Origin: Acetobacteroides hydrogenigenes
GTDB taxonomy: Bacteria > Bacteroidota > Bacteroidia > Bacteroidales > ZOR0009
Assembly: GCF_004340205.1 (NCBI RefSeq)
Contig: NZ_SLWB01000018.1
Location: 20,150-84,149 of the forward strand
Direction of reading: 5' to 3'
DNA: 64,000 nucleotides
The stretch's first letter is position 1; each line of letters begins with the position of its first letter. Position numbers and translations under genes: made by a program. Below are positions 36,047-45,239 of the stretch, piece after piece. The notes beneath the pieces were generated by a model. That model ran no database searches. It was not told where the DNA came from and saw only the letters and a list, made by a program, of their open reading frames with translations.

Positions 36047-37803
36047 TAAGCAACCCTCCTTTCTGCTAGAATATTGTTAAGCTCGTTCTCGTACTCGTTA
36101 AACTTATCACTTTCAAATTCCGAGTAGTTCATTTGCTTAAGAACGTTGATAATACGCTTATAGTAGTTACCTACCACATCAAACGATTCGAAGTTGAACT
36201 TCGACTTGATGATATGCGAAACTAGGTTTAGCATGTAGTGCTGGCGCACAAGAGGTGTCGATTGGTCAATCTTATCGAAAGCATCTTGCTGAAGAATTAC
36301 AAAATCGACGAGCTCCGATTTCCAGAATCGGTCGTGATATTCAACAGGCACACCATCATCACCAAGAATGTTAATTTGTTCGAAGGCCTCACGTCCACGA
36401 AGCACAATATTCTTAACCTCTAGTACGGTGCTAACCCAATCTTCCGAAATTTTCTCCTTTAGATATTCCACAATTTCGGGATACTCCAAGTACTTAGAGT
36501 ACGATTCAATAGGGTCTACTGCCGGATAGCGCTTCGAGTCGGCACGCTGCTGAGATAGCGCATAGAAGCATCGAGCCGCCTTTTTGGTAGACTCGGTTAC
36601 TGGTTCTTTAAGGTTACCACCTGCAGGAGATACCGTTCCGATAAAGGTTACCGAACCGGTTTTCCCGTTGTTTAGGTAAACAAAACCAGCGCGAGCGTAG
36701 AAGTTAGAGATAATTGCAGGAAGGTCCATTGGGAACGCATCGGCTCCAGGAAGCTCTTCCAAGCGGTTAGACATCTCGCGTAGCGCCTGAGCCCAACGAG
36801 AGGTAGAGTCAGCAAGCAGCAGCACCTTATAGCCCATTGCTCGATAGTACTCACCAATTGTCATGGCGATGTAAACCGAAGCCTCGCGAGCTGCTACTGG
36901 CATGTTCGACGTGTTACAAATAATTGTGGTACGCTCAATAAGCTTTCTACCTGTACGTGGGTCCTCAAGGTGAGGGAACTCAACGAACATTTCCACTACC
37001 TCATTTGCACGCTCACCACAAGCCGCAAATATAATAATATCGGCCTCAGCATGTTGCGAAAGAGCATGCTGTAGCACAGTTTTTCCAGCACCAAATGGTC
37101 CAGGGATAAAACCAGTACCGCCTTCGGCCATAGGATTTAGAGTATCAATACAACGTACTCCGGTTTCCATCACCTTAAATGGACGTGGTTTTTCCTTATA
37201 AGCCTTAATGGCAAGCTTAACGGGCCACTTTTGGACCATGGTAACCACTTTGTCTTCCCCATTCTCGTCGGTAAGCACGGCAATCTGATCGTTAATGCGA
37301 TACTGACCTGCAGTAGCCAACGATTTAACCGTATACTTTCCTTCGAATTTAAAGGGGACCATAATTTTGTGGTTCACCCAGTTCTCTTGTACCTCTCCAA
37401 GCCAATCGCCAGCTTCAACCTCCTCGCCAATTGCTGCGGTAGGAGTGAATTCCCAAAGCTTATCCTCGTTAAGAGGCTTGGTGTAAATTCCGCGCTTAAG
37501 AAAAACGCCGTCAAGTTCTTCTAGGTCGTTCTGCAAACCATCGTAGTTGCGCTGCAGAAGACCTGGTCCGAGAGTTGCCTCGAGCATATGCCCCATAAAC
37601 TCCACCTCGTTACCCACCTTAAGACCACGGGTACTTTCGAACACCTGAACAAAAGCCTTATCGCCGTTGATTTTAATTACCTCCGACATAAGAGCTACAT
37701 CGCCAAGCTTAATAAACCCGATCTCGTTTTGGGCAACAGGACCATCAACTTGAACAATTACAAGGTTTGAAATAATTCCTGTAACTCTTCCTTTAGTTCT
37801 CAT
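36046..37803 (-). CDS. atpA: V-type ATPase subunit A (catalytic)
   Basis: 585 aa with the non-homologous insert typical of V-type A subunits (~115-200, KRGIYTKPLNEDKLWEFTPT). P-loop PGPFGAGKTVLQHALSQHA, catalytic region AACGERANEVVEMFVEFPHL, Walker B VLLLADSTSRWAQALREMSN, and GTVSPAGGNLKEPVTESTKK. Hydrolyses or makes ATP. 24 bp after the DUF2764 gene. Confidence 0.96.
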   Translation of the reverse strand: MRTKGRVTGIISNLVIVQVDGPVAQNEIGFIKLGDVALMSEVIKINGDKAFVQVFESTRGLKVGNEVEFMGHMLEATLGPGLLQRNYDGLQNDLEELDGVFLKRGIYTKPLNEDKLWEFTPTAAIGEEVEAGDWLGEVQENWVNHKIMVPFKFEGKYTVKSLATAGQYRINDQIAVLTDENGEDKVVTMVQKWPVKLAIKAYKEKPRPFKVMETGVRCIDTLNPMAEGGTGFIPGPFGAGKTVLQHALSQHAEADIIIFAACGERANEVVEMFVEFPHLEDPRTGRKLIERTTIICNTSNMPVAAREASVYIAMTIGEYYRAMGYKVLLLADSTSRWAQALREMSNRLEELPGADAFPMDLPAIISNFYARAGFVYLNNGKTGSVTFIGTVSPAGGNLKEPVTESTKKAARCFYALSQQRADSKRYPAVDPIESYSKYLEYPEIVEYLKEKISEDWVSTVLEVKNIVLRGREAFEQINILGDDGVPVEYHDRFWKSELVDFVILQQDAFDKIDQSTPLVRQHYMLNLVSHIIKSKFNFESFDVVGNYYKRIINVLKQMNYSEFESDKFNEYENELNNILAERRVA

Positions 37804-37827
37804 ATTTGGTTCTTTATCCTATTTCAC

Positions 37828-38682
37828 TTACTGTTCTTCGAAGGCAGCATTCAGATCGAATGTTCCTTTGAGCTCGTTGAAGTACTTCTTTAGAAGCGCA
37901 TCTCCTAACACAGGGTCAAACTTCACCCATCTGTCAATAATTTCAGCCTTAAGCAAATACCCCATAACCTTATCAATATTGAAGTAGTTAAAGATGTTTG
38001 CTTCATCAATGAAATCCCAGCGAAGCATATCGATTTTCTTCTCGCGCTCGAAGAGATTGGAGATCTCGAGAATTGGCATCAGCTTATCCATAAGAGGGAG
38101 CTCGCCTCGCATGCCAAAATCAAGAGCCTGGCTATGCGAAAGCGCTACGTTGATGGAATCGTTGCCCACTAGGATTGGAGCCACTTCCTTACCTAACTTT
38201 CGTGCATTGGTTGCGGCGAGTATATTGCGCAGCTGCCTATCAAAGCAGAACCACTTTTGCAGAAACTCGTTGTTATAGCTAGCCACATAATCGTAGAAAC
38301 GATTATAAAGGCCAACTTCAACCGATTTCTGGAGCTCTTCTTCGTCTTCGTTTGCCAATACCTCTTCATCCCTCTCTGTGTAGAGTTCGGTAAAGAAATC
38401 GGCGATATACGAAGGGAATTGCTTAAGATTTGACTTTACATCATCGTAAACATCCCTAGGAACAAGACCTCGTTCCGAAAAGGTGTTACGATTATTGATG
38501 AAGGACAACACATTATCGTTGTCGTAATGCAGGGAAAGCGTATCTATCAGTTCTAGGTCATTGCCTTCCAAATTCTGCTTTAACCAATCCCTAATGCTTA
38601 CGAAGTCGAGTTTTCTGTTATCTGCTTCAAAAAACAACTCCGGCAATCCGGCAACCAAATAGTAGTATTGGTTTTGGATCAT
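37828..38682 (-). CDS. DUF2764 protein, V-ATPase-associated (probable C-subunit substitute)
   Basis: 284 aa, mostly helical. Starts MIQNQYYYLVAGLPELFFEA and contains YNNEFLQKWFCFDRQLRNIL and IDMLRWDFIDEANIFNYFNI. Found in V-ATPase operons of Bacteroidetes and Chlamydiae-like bacteria (family knowledge). No separate subunit C gene is present here, so it probably takes the socket role between rotor and K ring (inference). 6 bp after atpE. Confidence 0.85.
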   Translation of the reverse strand: MIQNQYYYLVAGLPELFFEADNRKLDFVSIRDWLKQNLEGNDLELIDTLSLHYDNDNVLSFINNRNTFSERGLVPRDVYDDVKSNLKQFPSYIADFFTELYTERDEEVLANEDEEELQKSVEVGLYNRFYDYVASYNNEFLQKWFCFDRQLRNILAATNARKLGKEVAPILVGNDSINVALSHSQALDFGMRGELPLMDKLMPILEISNLFEREKKIDMLRWDFIDEANIFNYFNIDKVMGYLLKAEIIDRWVKFDPVLGDALLKKYFNELKGTFDLNAAFEEQ

Positions 38683-38688
38683 AGCACC

Positions 38689-39306
38689 TTATTTACCTCC
38701 GAAGAGAAGTTCTACAAGACGTGGGCGAAGGAATGACTTAAATAGGTTGTCGAAATCCTGCTCGGTAAAGCTAATCTGGTACCCACCATCCTTAGGCGCA
38801 ATCTTAAAGCCAGATTTAACCGTCTTGCTAAACTGAACGTCAAGGTATACACTTAGAGCTTCGCCAGCCTTACTAAAGAAGTAATCCTGAAGCTGTTCTT
38901 GCTTATCTTTTGGTAGCAAAACAGTTAATACATTTTCCTCTTCGCTAGAAGGATTGAATCGAGCCACAGCCTCCTTAACAATTGCCTGAATAAAGTCAGG
39001 ACTTGCAAAAGCAGCGTTAACCGATGGTGTAATTGCCTTTGCAGCGATAGTTTCTTCTACCTGTTGCTTAACCGAATTAACGGTTTGACGTGCGGCCATC
39101 TTAAGTTCAGCCTCTGTGTTTTTTGCAATTTCTGCAGAAGAATGCTTGGCATTCGAAATTATTAGATCAGCCTCTTTCTGGGCTTGCTGAATAATCTGTT
39201 GAGCTTCGGCCTTAGCTTTCGCTAAAACTTGCTCAGCCTCTGCAGTCCCTTTGCTTAAGCCTTCTTTATAGAGCTTATCTGTTAGCTCTTGAAGCTTATT
39301 TTGCAT
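38689..39306 (-). CDS. atpE: V-type ATPase subunit E (peripheral stalk)
   Basis: 205 aa from the ATG at 39306 (MQNKLQELTDKLYKEGLSKG). An upstream in-frame ATG adds MSFGKKWRFN, which overlaps the leader and is not family-like. Long N-terminal coiled coil rich in Ala/Glu/Lys (AEAEQVLAKAKAEAQQIIQQ), then a globular C-terminal head. First gene of the operon atpE-DUF2764-A-B-D-I-K. No subunit F, G or C genes are present. Confidence 0.9.
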   Translation of the reverse strand: MQNKLQELTDKLYKEGLSKGTAEAEQVLAKAKAEAQQIIQQAQKEADLIISNAKHSSAEIAKNTEAELKMAARQTVNSVKQQVEETIAAKAITPSVNAAFASPDFIQAIVKEAVARFNPSSEEENVLTVLLPKDKQEQLQDYFFSKAGEALSVYLDVQFSKTVKSGFKIAPKDGGYQISFTEQDFDNLFKSFLRPRLVELLFGGK

Positions 39307-39542
39307 ATTAAACCTCCATTTCTTCCCGAAGGACACTTATTTTGTTAAACTTCTATCTTCAATTTAAAAGAACGGACCTTTCTCAGTAAAGAAAATTAGC
39401 ATTTACCAGGTAGCCAAAAATACTATTTTACCAATCAATCCATCCGATTACATTGTTAAATATGCTTCAATCTCAGTGCGATTGCTTCAAATTATGCTCA
39501 CTTATCCTATCTAAAGGTATAAGCGATACATCGAAGATGTGG

Positions 39543-40133
39543 CTATTTATAGCCTCTCTTCCAGAAACTTTCTATTAGGGCATTACGTGTTCTTGAATTT
39601 CGAGGAAAAACGCCTTTATTTACCTTCTTAACTTCCTCTATAGAATAAAAGGCGTTTGGGTTAAACTGCTTGATAATATCTTCTACTTTCCCCAAATCTT
39701 TCCTATTTACAATGGTGTAAATTAAATCAACCTTGCCCTGTGCCCCATCTGCATGCACCGTAGTAGATCCAAAATTTTCCTTGTTTAGTGCCTTAACAAG
39801 TTGCTCTGCATTTTCAGAAATCATAATTCTAAGAATCAAGGTTCCCATTGCAAGTCGTTCTTCCAGAATCATGCCTACATAGTTACCTGTAGCAAATCCT
39901 GCCGCATACGCAAAATAGCAAACCCAGTTATTAAGGTTTGCCATAATTTGGCTGATGGCCAATATCCAAATAAACACTTCTATAAAGCCTAGAATTGGCG
40001 CTATGCTCTTTATACCCTTGGAAACCAGAATAATTCGAATTGTACCAAAAGTCACATCGCATATTCGAGCACAAAATATCAGAATAGGCAGAACCAGATA
40101 GGTAAAGTATGGGCTGTTTAGCAAGAATTCCAT
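39543..40133 (-). CDS. UPF0316 membrane protein (DUF5698-DUF2179)
   Basis: 196 aa. Three membrane helices (YFTYLVLPILIFCARICDVT, ILGFIEVFIWILAISQIMAN, YFAYAAGFATGNYVGMILEE), then a C-terminal DUF2179 domain (~110-175, VHADGAQGKVDLIYTIVNRK). Function unknown; DUF2179 is a probable ligand- or nucleotide-binding domain. Single gene. Confidence 0.88.
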   Translation of the reverse strand: MEFLLNSPYFTYLVLPILIFCARICDVTFGTIRIILVSKGIKSIAPILGFIEVFIWILAISQIMANLNNWVCYFAYAAGFATGNYVGMILEERLAMGTLILRIMISENAEQLVKALNKENFGSTTVHADGAQGKVDLIYTIVNRKDLGKVEDIIKQFNPNAFYSIEEVKKVNKGVFPRNSRTRNALIESFWKRGYK

Positions 40134-40223
40134 ATCTCAAACATTGGTACATTTACCGAAATGTAGGCAAATAAATTGAGAGTTAAAATTATTGAGATAC
40201 CTTTTTCCTGCTTATAAAAAGAA

Positions 40224-40244
40224 GAGAGCTGTTAACCAGCTCTC
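40224..40244 (-). terminator. Terminator of the glutathione peroxidase gene
   Basis: 8-bp stem GAGAGCTG/CAGCTCTC with a 5-base loop directly after the stop codon, followed on the minus strand by TTCTTTTTAT. Confidence 0.7.
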
Positions 40245-40246
40245 AT

Positions 40247-40786
40247 TTATTGATTGTTAATCCATTTTATAATCTTTTCGCTATTGGGCTTTTCGCTAGG
40301 CGCTGCAAATCCTACAAGTTTCCCATTTTCATCAACCATAAACTTTTGAAAGTTCCACTTTACCTTAGCATCAAGTACTCCATTTTGCTCCTTTTCAGTA
40401 AGCCACCTGTATAGTGGGTGAATATCATCCCCCTTTACCGATATTTTAGCCATCATAGGAAAAGTAACGTCGTACTTTGATGTGCAAAATTGTTTTATCT
40501 CCTCATTAGTACCGGGTTCTTGTCCCAAAAAATTGTTTGCAGGGAAACCGATCACCACAAAATTCTGATCTTTATACTTCTGGTAGAGCTCTTCGAGATC
40601 TTCATACTGAGGGGTTAAACCACATTTTGAGGCAACATTTACAACCAGCACCTTCTTTCCTTTAAAAGAAGTGAGACTAATCTCCTCTCCATCAATGGTA
40701 AGTACCTTAAAGTCGTAAAACGTTTTTGTCTGTGCCGTTACTATAAATGGCAACAAAAACAATCCAAACACGAGCAATTTCTTCAT
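40247..40786 (-). CDS. Glutathione peroxidase-family thiol peroxidase, secreted
   Basis: 179 aa from the ATG at 40786. The upstream ATG (40816) adds ten residues before a clear signal peptide MKKLLVFGLFLLPFIVTAQ and is rejected. Catalytic tetrad: C55 in VNVASKCGLTPQY, Q in NNFLGQEPG, and W and N in VKWNFQKFMVDENG. Cys, not selenocysteine. A second cysteine (EIKQFCTSKYDV) may be the resolving one. Reduces peroxides in the periplasm, probably with thioredoxin. Confidence 0.93.
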   Translation of the reverse strand: MKKLLVFGLFLLPFIVTAQTKTFYDFKVLTIDGEEISLTSFKGKKVLVVNVASKCGLTPQYEDLEELYQKYKDQNFVVIGFPANNFLGQEPGTNEEIKQFCTSKYDVTFPMMAKISVKGDDIHPLYRWLTEKEQNGVLDAKVKWNFQKFMVDENGKLVGFAAPSEKPNSEKIIKWINNQ

Positions 40787-40840
40787 GACACTATTTTTTG
40801 TGTACAAACACAGCATTAACGGATTTGTTTATAAAAGATA

Positions 40841-40868
40841 GAGGGAAGCAACCGCAGTTACCTCCCTC
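40841..40868 (-). terminator. Probable terminator of the bat operon
   Basis: 10-bp stem (GGGAAGCAAC opposite GTTACCTCCC, two G-T wobbles on the minus-strand RNA) 23 bp past the frameshifted batE stop, followed by TCTATCTTTTA. Confidence 0.55.
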
Positions 40869-40890
40869 CTTTTTATGCATCGTTTTAGTT

Positions 40891-41653
40891 TTAGATCACC
40901 TCAAAAGTGTTGGCCTCTACCCAACCTGTATTTCCATCTGCAATTTTTATTTCGCGCCAACCGGGTACTGGTGGCGTTTCGGTAAACGTAACCTTAATAC
41001 CCTCGTGTACAATGAATAAATCTTTCCCATTCTGATCAGGAGAACTTCGAACAACAACCACTGGCGACAATACAATGGCATCAGCAGGATGCTTTACCTG
41101 CTTTGTCTTTACTTGCGCTGTCCATACTGCAAAAAAGAAAATGCAAAGAAATAGTGCCGAAGATCCGAAGGTTATCTTTAACTAAAAGAGTCCCTGTAAA
41201 ATAGTAGCAAATGAATAAAACACCAGCAAGCACAAAAGAGATCAGGCTTAGCCATGCCCAGCCATTTGCACCTAAAAGATTACGAATGCCGTTAAACCAG
41301 TTTACCAAAAAGAAGGTAGGAATAGAATCAACGTTATCCCTAATCTGGAGTCGTGCCAGCTTTAAGTTGTGATTTATATCTCCATCGGAGGGATTTAGCT
41401 TATAGGCTCGTTCGTAGTTAAGAATGGCCTTTGCATACATTTTCTGCTTATAGTATGCATTGCCCGCATTGTAGTACAGCTTACTCGACGAGTATCCTCC
41501 ATCAATAACCTTTTGGTATTGAGCGGCAGCAGCCTTAAAATTACCTTCGGCATATAGCTTATTGCCTTGCTCAAATGCTTCTTCAAGATTTTGAGCGTTT
41601 GCTAAGCCTAAAAGACCAAACAACGCAACAACTATGGTAAATATCTTTTTCAT
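40891..41653 (-). pseudogene. batE: batE, interrupted by a 1-nt frameshift in a homopolymer
   Basis: From the ATG at 41653 the frame reads a signal peptide (MKKIFTIVVALFGLLGLANA), TPR repeats (YYNAGNAYYKQKMYAKAILN) and two membrane helices, then stops at 41081 after the unrelated tail FCSMDSASKDKAGKASC. Dropping one base in the A6 run at 41131-41136 restores a frame that continues FAVWTAQVKTKQVKHPADAI, then a bacterial SH3 domain (VVVVRSSPDQNGKDLFIVHE, GWREIKIADGNTGWVEANTF) and stops at 40891-40893. That second part is exactly what BatE should have. So this is one gene of ~253 codons with a +1 slip. It could be a real mutation, phase variation or a sequencing error. Last gene of the operon, 1 bp after batD. 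Confidence 0.85.
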
Positions 41654-41654
41654 G

Positions 41655-43460
41655 CTACTTCTTCAATTGTTCAAGTTTGCTAATAATTTCAACTGCATGG
41701 TTAAATCGGTCCGACTTCTCTTCACCCTGACCACCTGGTGCATAACGAGCAAATTCGCACTCTTCTATAATTTGGGTAAGGGTTTTAATGGTTTCTCCAT
41801 CGGCACCTTTAGAAACCAACAGCTGTGCTGCACGTTCTTTTGAAAGATCGGAAACCGGAATTGCCAGCTTATCGCTAAGATATCCCCAAAGTGCTTTTAG
41901 CATTTCCTCGTAAAAACCATGAGTATCACCCGATTTTATCAGCACCTCTGCCTTTTTGAGCCTTTGGTAGGCTACTTTATTAGCGCGCTTATTCTTTATG
42001 AAAGCCACATCTGCATTTTCGCGTTCTCGTTTAGCCAAAAACATAAACGAAGCAACAATAGCGACAAATGCCAATAGAAGCACTAACCAGTAAGTTGCTG
42101 TATTAAAGAAGTAGTCGCCCTTAGGAGTTAAGATTGTAGAGCCAACCTTAATGTACTTTATATCCTGTCCTAATAGTTTAATACTCTCCTTATCGGCACC
42201 GCCTTGTAAGCCATTACGTGCCCCTCCTGTTGGATCGGGAGCAACGTCAATAGTCTGGCTCTGTGTCTTTACTGTTTTGTATCTGTTTGTTTTTGTGTCA
42301 AAATACGAGAATTCTAAAGCAGGAATTGTGTACTTGCCTTGGCTTCTAGGAATAAACGAATACTCGAAGACTTTAACCCCATACGATCCAGCCGCAGTTG
42401 TTTTTACGTTATCGCTAACCTTTGGATCAAAAGTATCAAAATCGGCAGGGAAGTTAACCTTGAGTGCTTCAACCAGTTTCACATTGCCAGAACCCGAAAC
42501 CTTTACCACCAAATTGACCGCATCATTTGCCCTTACCTTATTTTTAGAGAGAGAAGCTGTAACCGTAAACGAACCAACGGCACCATTAAACGAAGAAGGT
42601 GCACCAGTTGGAAGTTCTTTTACATTAATGGAAATAGGTGCACTAGCCAGTCTTTTGCGTGCACGTGTTCCTCCACCTCCAAAGAAAGCATCAAAAGCAC
42701 TTTGAGGAGCAGTGTGCTCTACTATTGATGCGGTAAGCTCGAATGGATCAACAACTAACTTACCAACCTGCTGAGGAAATAGCACGTAGCGACGTATTAC
42801 AGCAGCATCGTAAACCTTGTTGTTATACTTTTCTCGAACAAAATTTAGACGAAGGTCGTTATCCTCCACTACCTGGTTCCAGAATCCATTAAATGATGGG
42901 AATTTTGGTTCGCCAAGACCTTCCAAATCGGCCCTAGTGTACAACTTTAGCGTTGCAATTAGGTACTCACCTCGGTACAAAGATGATTTGTTTACCTCCA
43001 TTCTAAGAAATACCGAACCATTGCTAGCCCCCTTTGGTGCACGTACACTACCTGCTGATCCACGGCTAGATGCCGATGCGTCTCCTTTCACAACCTCAAT
43101 AACTAAGCTATTCGAGGTATAGGTTCTGCCATTAATTTTTACAACAGCAGCAGGAATTGAGAATTTACCTTCTCGGGTTGCCTCTAGTATATAGGTATAC
43201 GAGATCGAATTTTTTGAGGAAACTTGCCCATTAACTATAGTAGTACTCTGAAACTGCGACATATTAGGTCCTGCCAAAACCTCAAAGTTTTTAATGTCGG
43301 GATTGTAAAAATCGTCGGGCATTACGTTCACATCAAACTTGAGCTGAAATTGTTCGCCAACAGCAACCACACGAGGTGCACGCGCCACGAAGGTAACATT
43401 ATCAGCCAAAGCACCTAACGCAACTGTAAGTAAAGCAACTATCGCTAATATTCGTTTCAT
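41655..43460 (-). CDS. batD: BatD (oxygen tolerance protein)
   Basis: 601 aa. Signal peptide MKRILAIVALLTVALGALAD, immunoglobulin-like beta domains (FQLKFDVNVMPDDFYNPDIK, FNGAVGSFTVTASLSKNKVR, VKVFEYSFIPRSQGKYTIPA), one membrane helix at ~455-475 (YWLVLLLAFVAIVASFMFLA) and a cytoplasmic C-terminus. Full length for BatD. It is thought to assemble with BatA/B/C/E in an envelope complex; the Bat system supports aerotolerance and stress survival (family knowledge). Confidence 0.92.
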   Translation of the reverse strand: MKRILAIVALLTVALGALADNVTFVARAPRVVAVGEQFQLKFDVNVMPDDFYNPDIKNFEVLAGPNMSQFQSTTIVNGQVSSKNSISYTYILEATREGKFSIPAAVVKINGRTYTSNSLVIEVVKGDASASSRGSAGSVRAPKGASNGSVFLRMEVNKSSLYRGEYLIATLKLYTRADLEGLGEPKFPSFNGFWNQVVEDNDLRLNFVREKYNNKVYDAAVIRRYVLFPQQVGKLVVDPFELTASIVEHTAPQSAFDAFFGGGGTRARKRLASAPISINVKELPTGAPSSFNGAVGSFTVTASLSKNKVRANDAVNLVVKVSGSGNVKLVEALKVNFPADFDTFDPKVSDNVKTTAAGSYGVKVFEYSFIPRSQGKYTIPALEFSYFDTKTNRYKTVKTQSQTIDVAPDPTGGARNGLQGGADKESIKLLGQDIKYIKVGSTILTPKGDYFFNTATYWLVLLLAFVAIVASFMFLAKRERENADVAFIKNKRANKVAYQRLKKAEVLIKSGDTHGFYEEMLKALWGYLSDKLAIPVSDLSKERAAQLLVSKGADGETIKTLTQIIEECEFARYAPGGQGEEKSDRFNHAVEIISKLEQLKK

Positions 43461-43480
43461 ATCGTTATGTAATTACTACA

Positions 43481-44203
43481 CTACCAATTTTTCTCTGGCT
43501 TACGAGTTTGTGCTTTCATCTTCTGAGCCTTTACTCGTTCTTGTGCCTTATTTTCACCTGTTTGCAGCGCATCCAGCATCCGTTGAGCATCCTGCTTCGA
43601 AATTTTGGGTTGCTGTTGTTGTTGCTGCTGCTTTTGGTTCTGGTTCTGGTTTTGTTTATTATCCTTGTTATCCTTCTTCTGATCGTTCTTCTTATCCTTA
43701 TTGTCGTTCTTATTTTGCTTGTTCTTATCCTTATTTTGATCCTTGTTGTTCTTGTTGTTTTGATTGTTGTTTTTCTGCTGATCCTTTAACTTCTGCTGTG
43801 CAAGAGCAAGGTTGTATCGAGTTTGATTGTCGCTAGGGTTAAGTCGAAGCGCCTTCTTATAAGCTTCAACACTTTCTTGGTACTTATTCAACTTAAACAA
43901 AGCGTTTCCGGCATTATGAAGGTTCGTTGCTAAACGACCTGGATCTTTTGTTTGCTGTAAGCTTTTCTGGTATTCCCCTAATGCCTTATCGTACTTCTTC
44001 TGCATGTAAAGCGAATTACCTATATTATAGGTAATATCACCCGATGCAGTATCAACAGCCTGCGCTTGTCTGAAGCTTAGCTCTGCCTGCGAATAGTTGC
44101 CCTTATCAAACTCCTTGTTCCCCTTTCGGATAAGTTTGCGTGCTTGTCCAAGCGAAGATAAAGAAACAAATAAAAGTGCAACAAAAATGCAATACCTCAT
44201 CAT
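43481..44203 (-). CDS. batC: BatC TPR protein
   Basis: 240 aa from ATG 44203; the longer frame from 44230 would overlap batB by 23 bp and lacks a signal peptide start. Signal peptide (MMRYCIFVALLFVSLSSLGQ), three TPRs (YNIGNSLYMQKKYDKALGEY, NLHNAGNALFKLNKYQESVE), then a ~60-residue low-complexity Asn/Lys/Gln/Asp tract (for example NKDQNKDKNKQNKNDNKD) and a short C-terminal helix. The low-complexity linker is expected for BatC but unusually pure. It makes open shadow frames on the opposite strand. Confidence 0.9.
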   Translation of the reverse strand: MMRYCIFVALLFVSLSSLGQARKLIRKGNKEFDKGNYSQAELSFRQAQAVDTASGDITYNIGNSLYMQKKYDKALGEYQKSLQQTKDPGRLATNLHNAGNALFKLNKYQESVEAYKKALRLNPSDNQTRYNLALAQQKLKDQQKNNNQNNKNNKDQNKDKNKQNKNDNKDKKNDQKKDNKDNKQNQNQNQKQQQQQQQPKISKQDAQRMLDALQTGENKAQERVKAQKMKAQTRKPEKNW

Positions 44204-44207
44204 GGCT

Positions 44208-45227
44208 TTACCTACTTTTAAATATATCAACTTTGCTTAACCAAATATTCTTGGTTTGCACTATAATAGAATCGAGAAGTAAGACGAAAAGCGCCATTAG
44301 CAGCAATACCTGAAACTGGTCGTCGTAGTCTTCATAGACATACGACTTCATTTCCATCTTATCCATTTTTCTGACATCGCTAAGGATATCCGTTAACCCG
44401 AAGTTGCTACCGGTAGCCCTAATGTACTTACCTCCGGTTGCAGTGGCAATCTGTTGTAGCGTTTTCTCGTCTAAACGTGTAATCACAATGTTTCCATCCT
44501 TATCCTTTAGAAAGCCTCCGCTTACAGGTATTGGTGCCCCCTGTGGCTGCCCAACGCCAACCGTATAAATCTTTACGCCATTCTTTTTTGCCTCTTCGGC
44601 AGCTGCTATTGGATCGTCCTCATGGTTTTCGCCATCCGAGATTACAATAAGCACACGAGACGTTTTGGAAGCACTTGAGAAAGATTTTGTCGCCAAATTA
44701 ATAGCCTTACCTAACGACGTTCCTTGCTGGGGAACCATGTTTGGATTAATGGTATTGAAGAACATTCTTGCGGCATCAAAATCTGAGGTAATCGGTAGCT
44801 GTGTATAGGCATCACCTGCAAATACTACCAAACCAAGCCTGTCGTCTCGAAGTTTATCAACCAAACGCGATAGGGCCAGCTTTGCTGTCGATAATCTATC
44901 AGGCTTAAAATCGTCGGCAAGCATACTATTCGAAACATCAAGCGCTACCACAATTTCTACGCCTCTATTTTTAACCTCCTTTATTCGAGACCCAAACTGT
45001 GGTCGTGCTAATGCGAGTACAACAATTGCATATGCGATACAGAAAAGTATAAATTTCAGGTTTAAGCGCTTGTATGATACATTTGGCGCAAGCAGACTAA
45101 TAATCGGAAGTTGCCCGTACTGCTCCATATTCCTACGGCGAGTACGTACAAAGTAGTAGTATAGCACCACCAAGACTGGGATTACTAGCAGCAAATAAAA
45201 GTATACTGGTTGTGCAAATCTAAACAT
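44208..45227 (-). CDS. batB: BatB, von Willebrand A domain protein
   Basis: 339 aa. Two N-terminal helices, a vWA domain with intact MIDAS (VVALDVSNSMLADDFKPDRL, DxSxS; later LVVFAGDAYTQLPITSDFDA and VLIVISDGENHEDDP), and a C-terminal helix (FQVLLLMALFVLLLDSIIVQ). Paralogue of batA, 12 bp downstream of it. Confidence 0.93.
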   Translation of the reverse strand: MFRFAQPVYFYLLLVIPVLVVLYYYFVRTRRRNMEQYGQLPIISLLAPNVSYKRLNLKFILFCIAYAIVVLALARPQFGSRIKEVKNRGVEIVVALDVSNSMLADDFKPDRLSTAKLALSRLVDKLRDDRLGLVVFAGDAYTQLPITSDFDAARMFFNTINPNMVPQQGTSLGKAINLATKSFSSASKTSRVLIVISDGENHEDDPIAAAEEAKKNGVKIYTVGVGQPQGAPIPVSGGFLKDKDGNIVITRLDEKTLQQIATATGGKYIRATGSNFGLTDILSDVRKMDKMEMKSYVYEDYDDQFQVLLLMALFVLLLDSIIVQTKNIWLSKVDIFKSR

Positions 45228-45239
45228 GAACCAACAGTT

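Noticed and set aside
43508..43836. Leu/Ile/Val-rich plus-strand ORFs that look like membrane proteins
   Set aside because: They are the complement of the Asn/Lys/Gln tract of batC.
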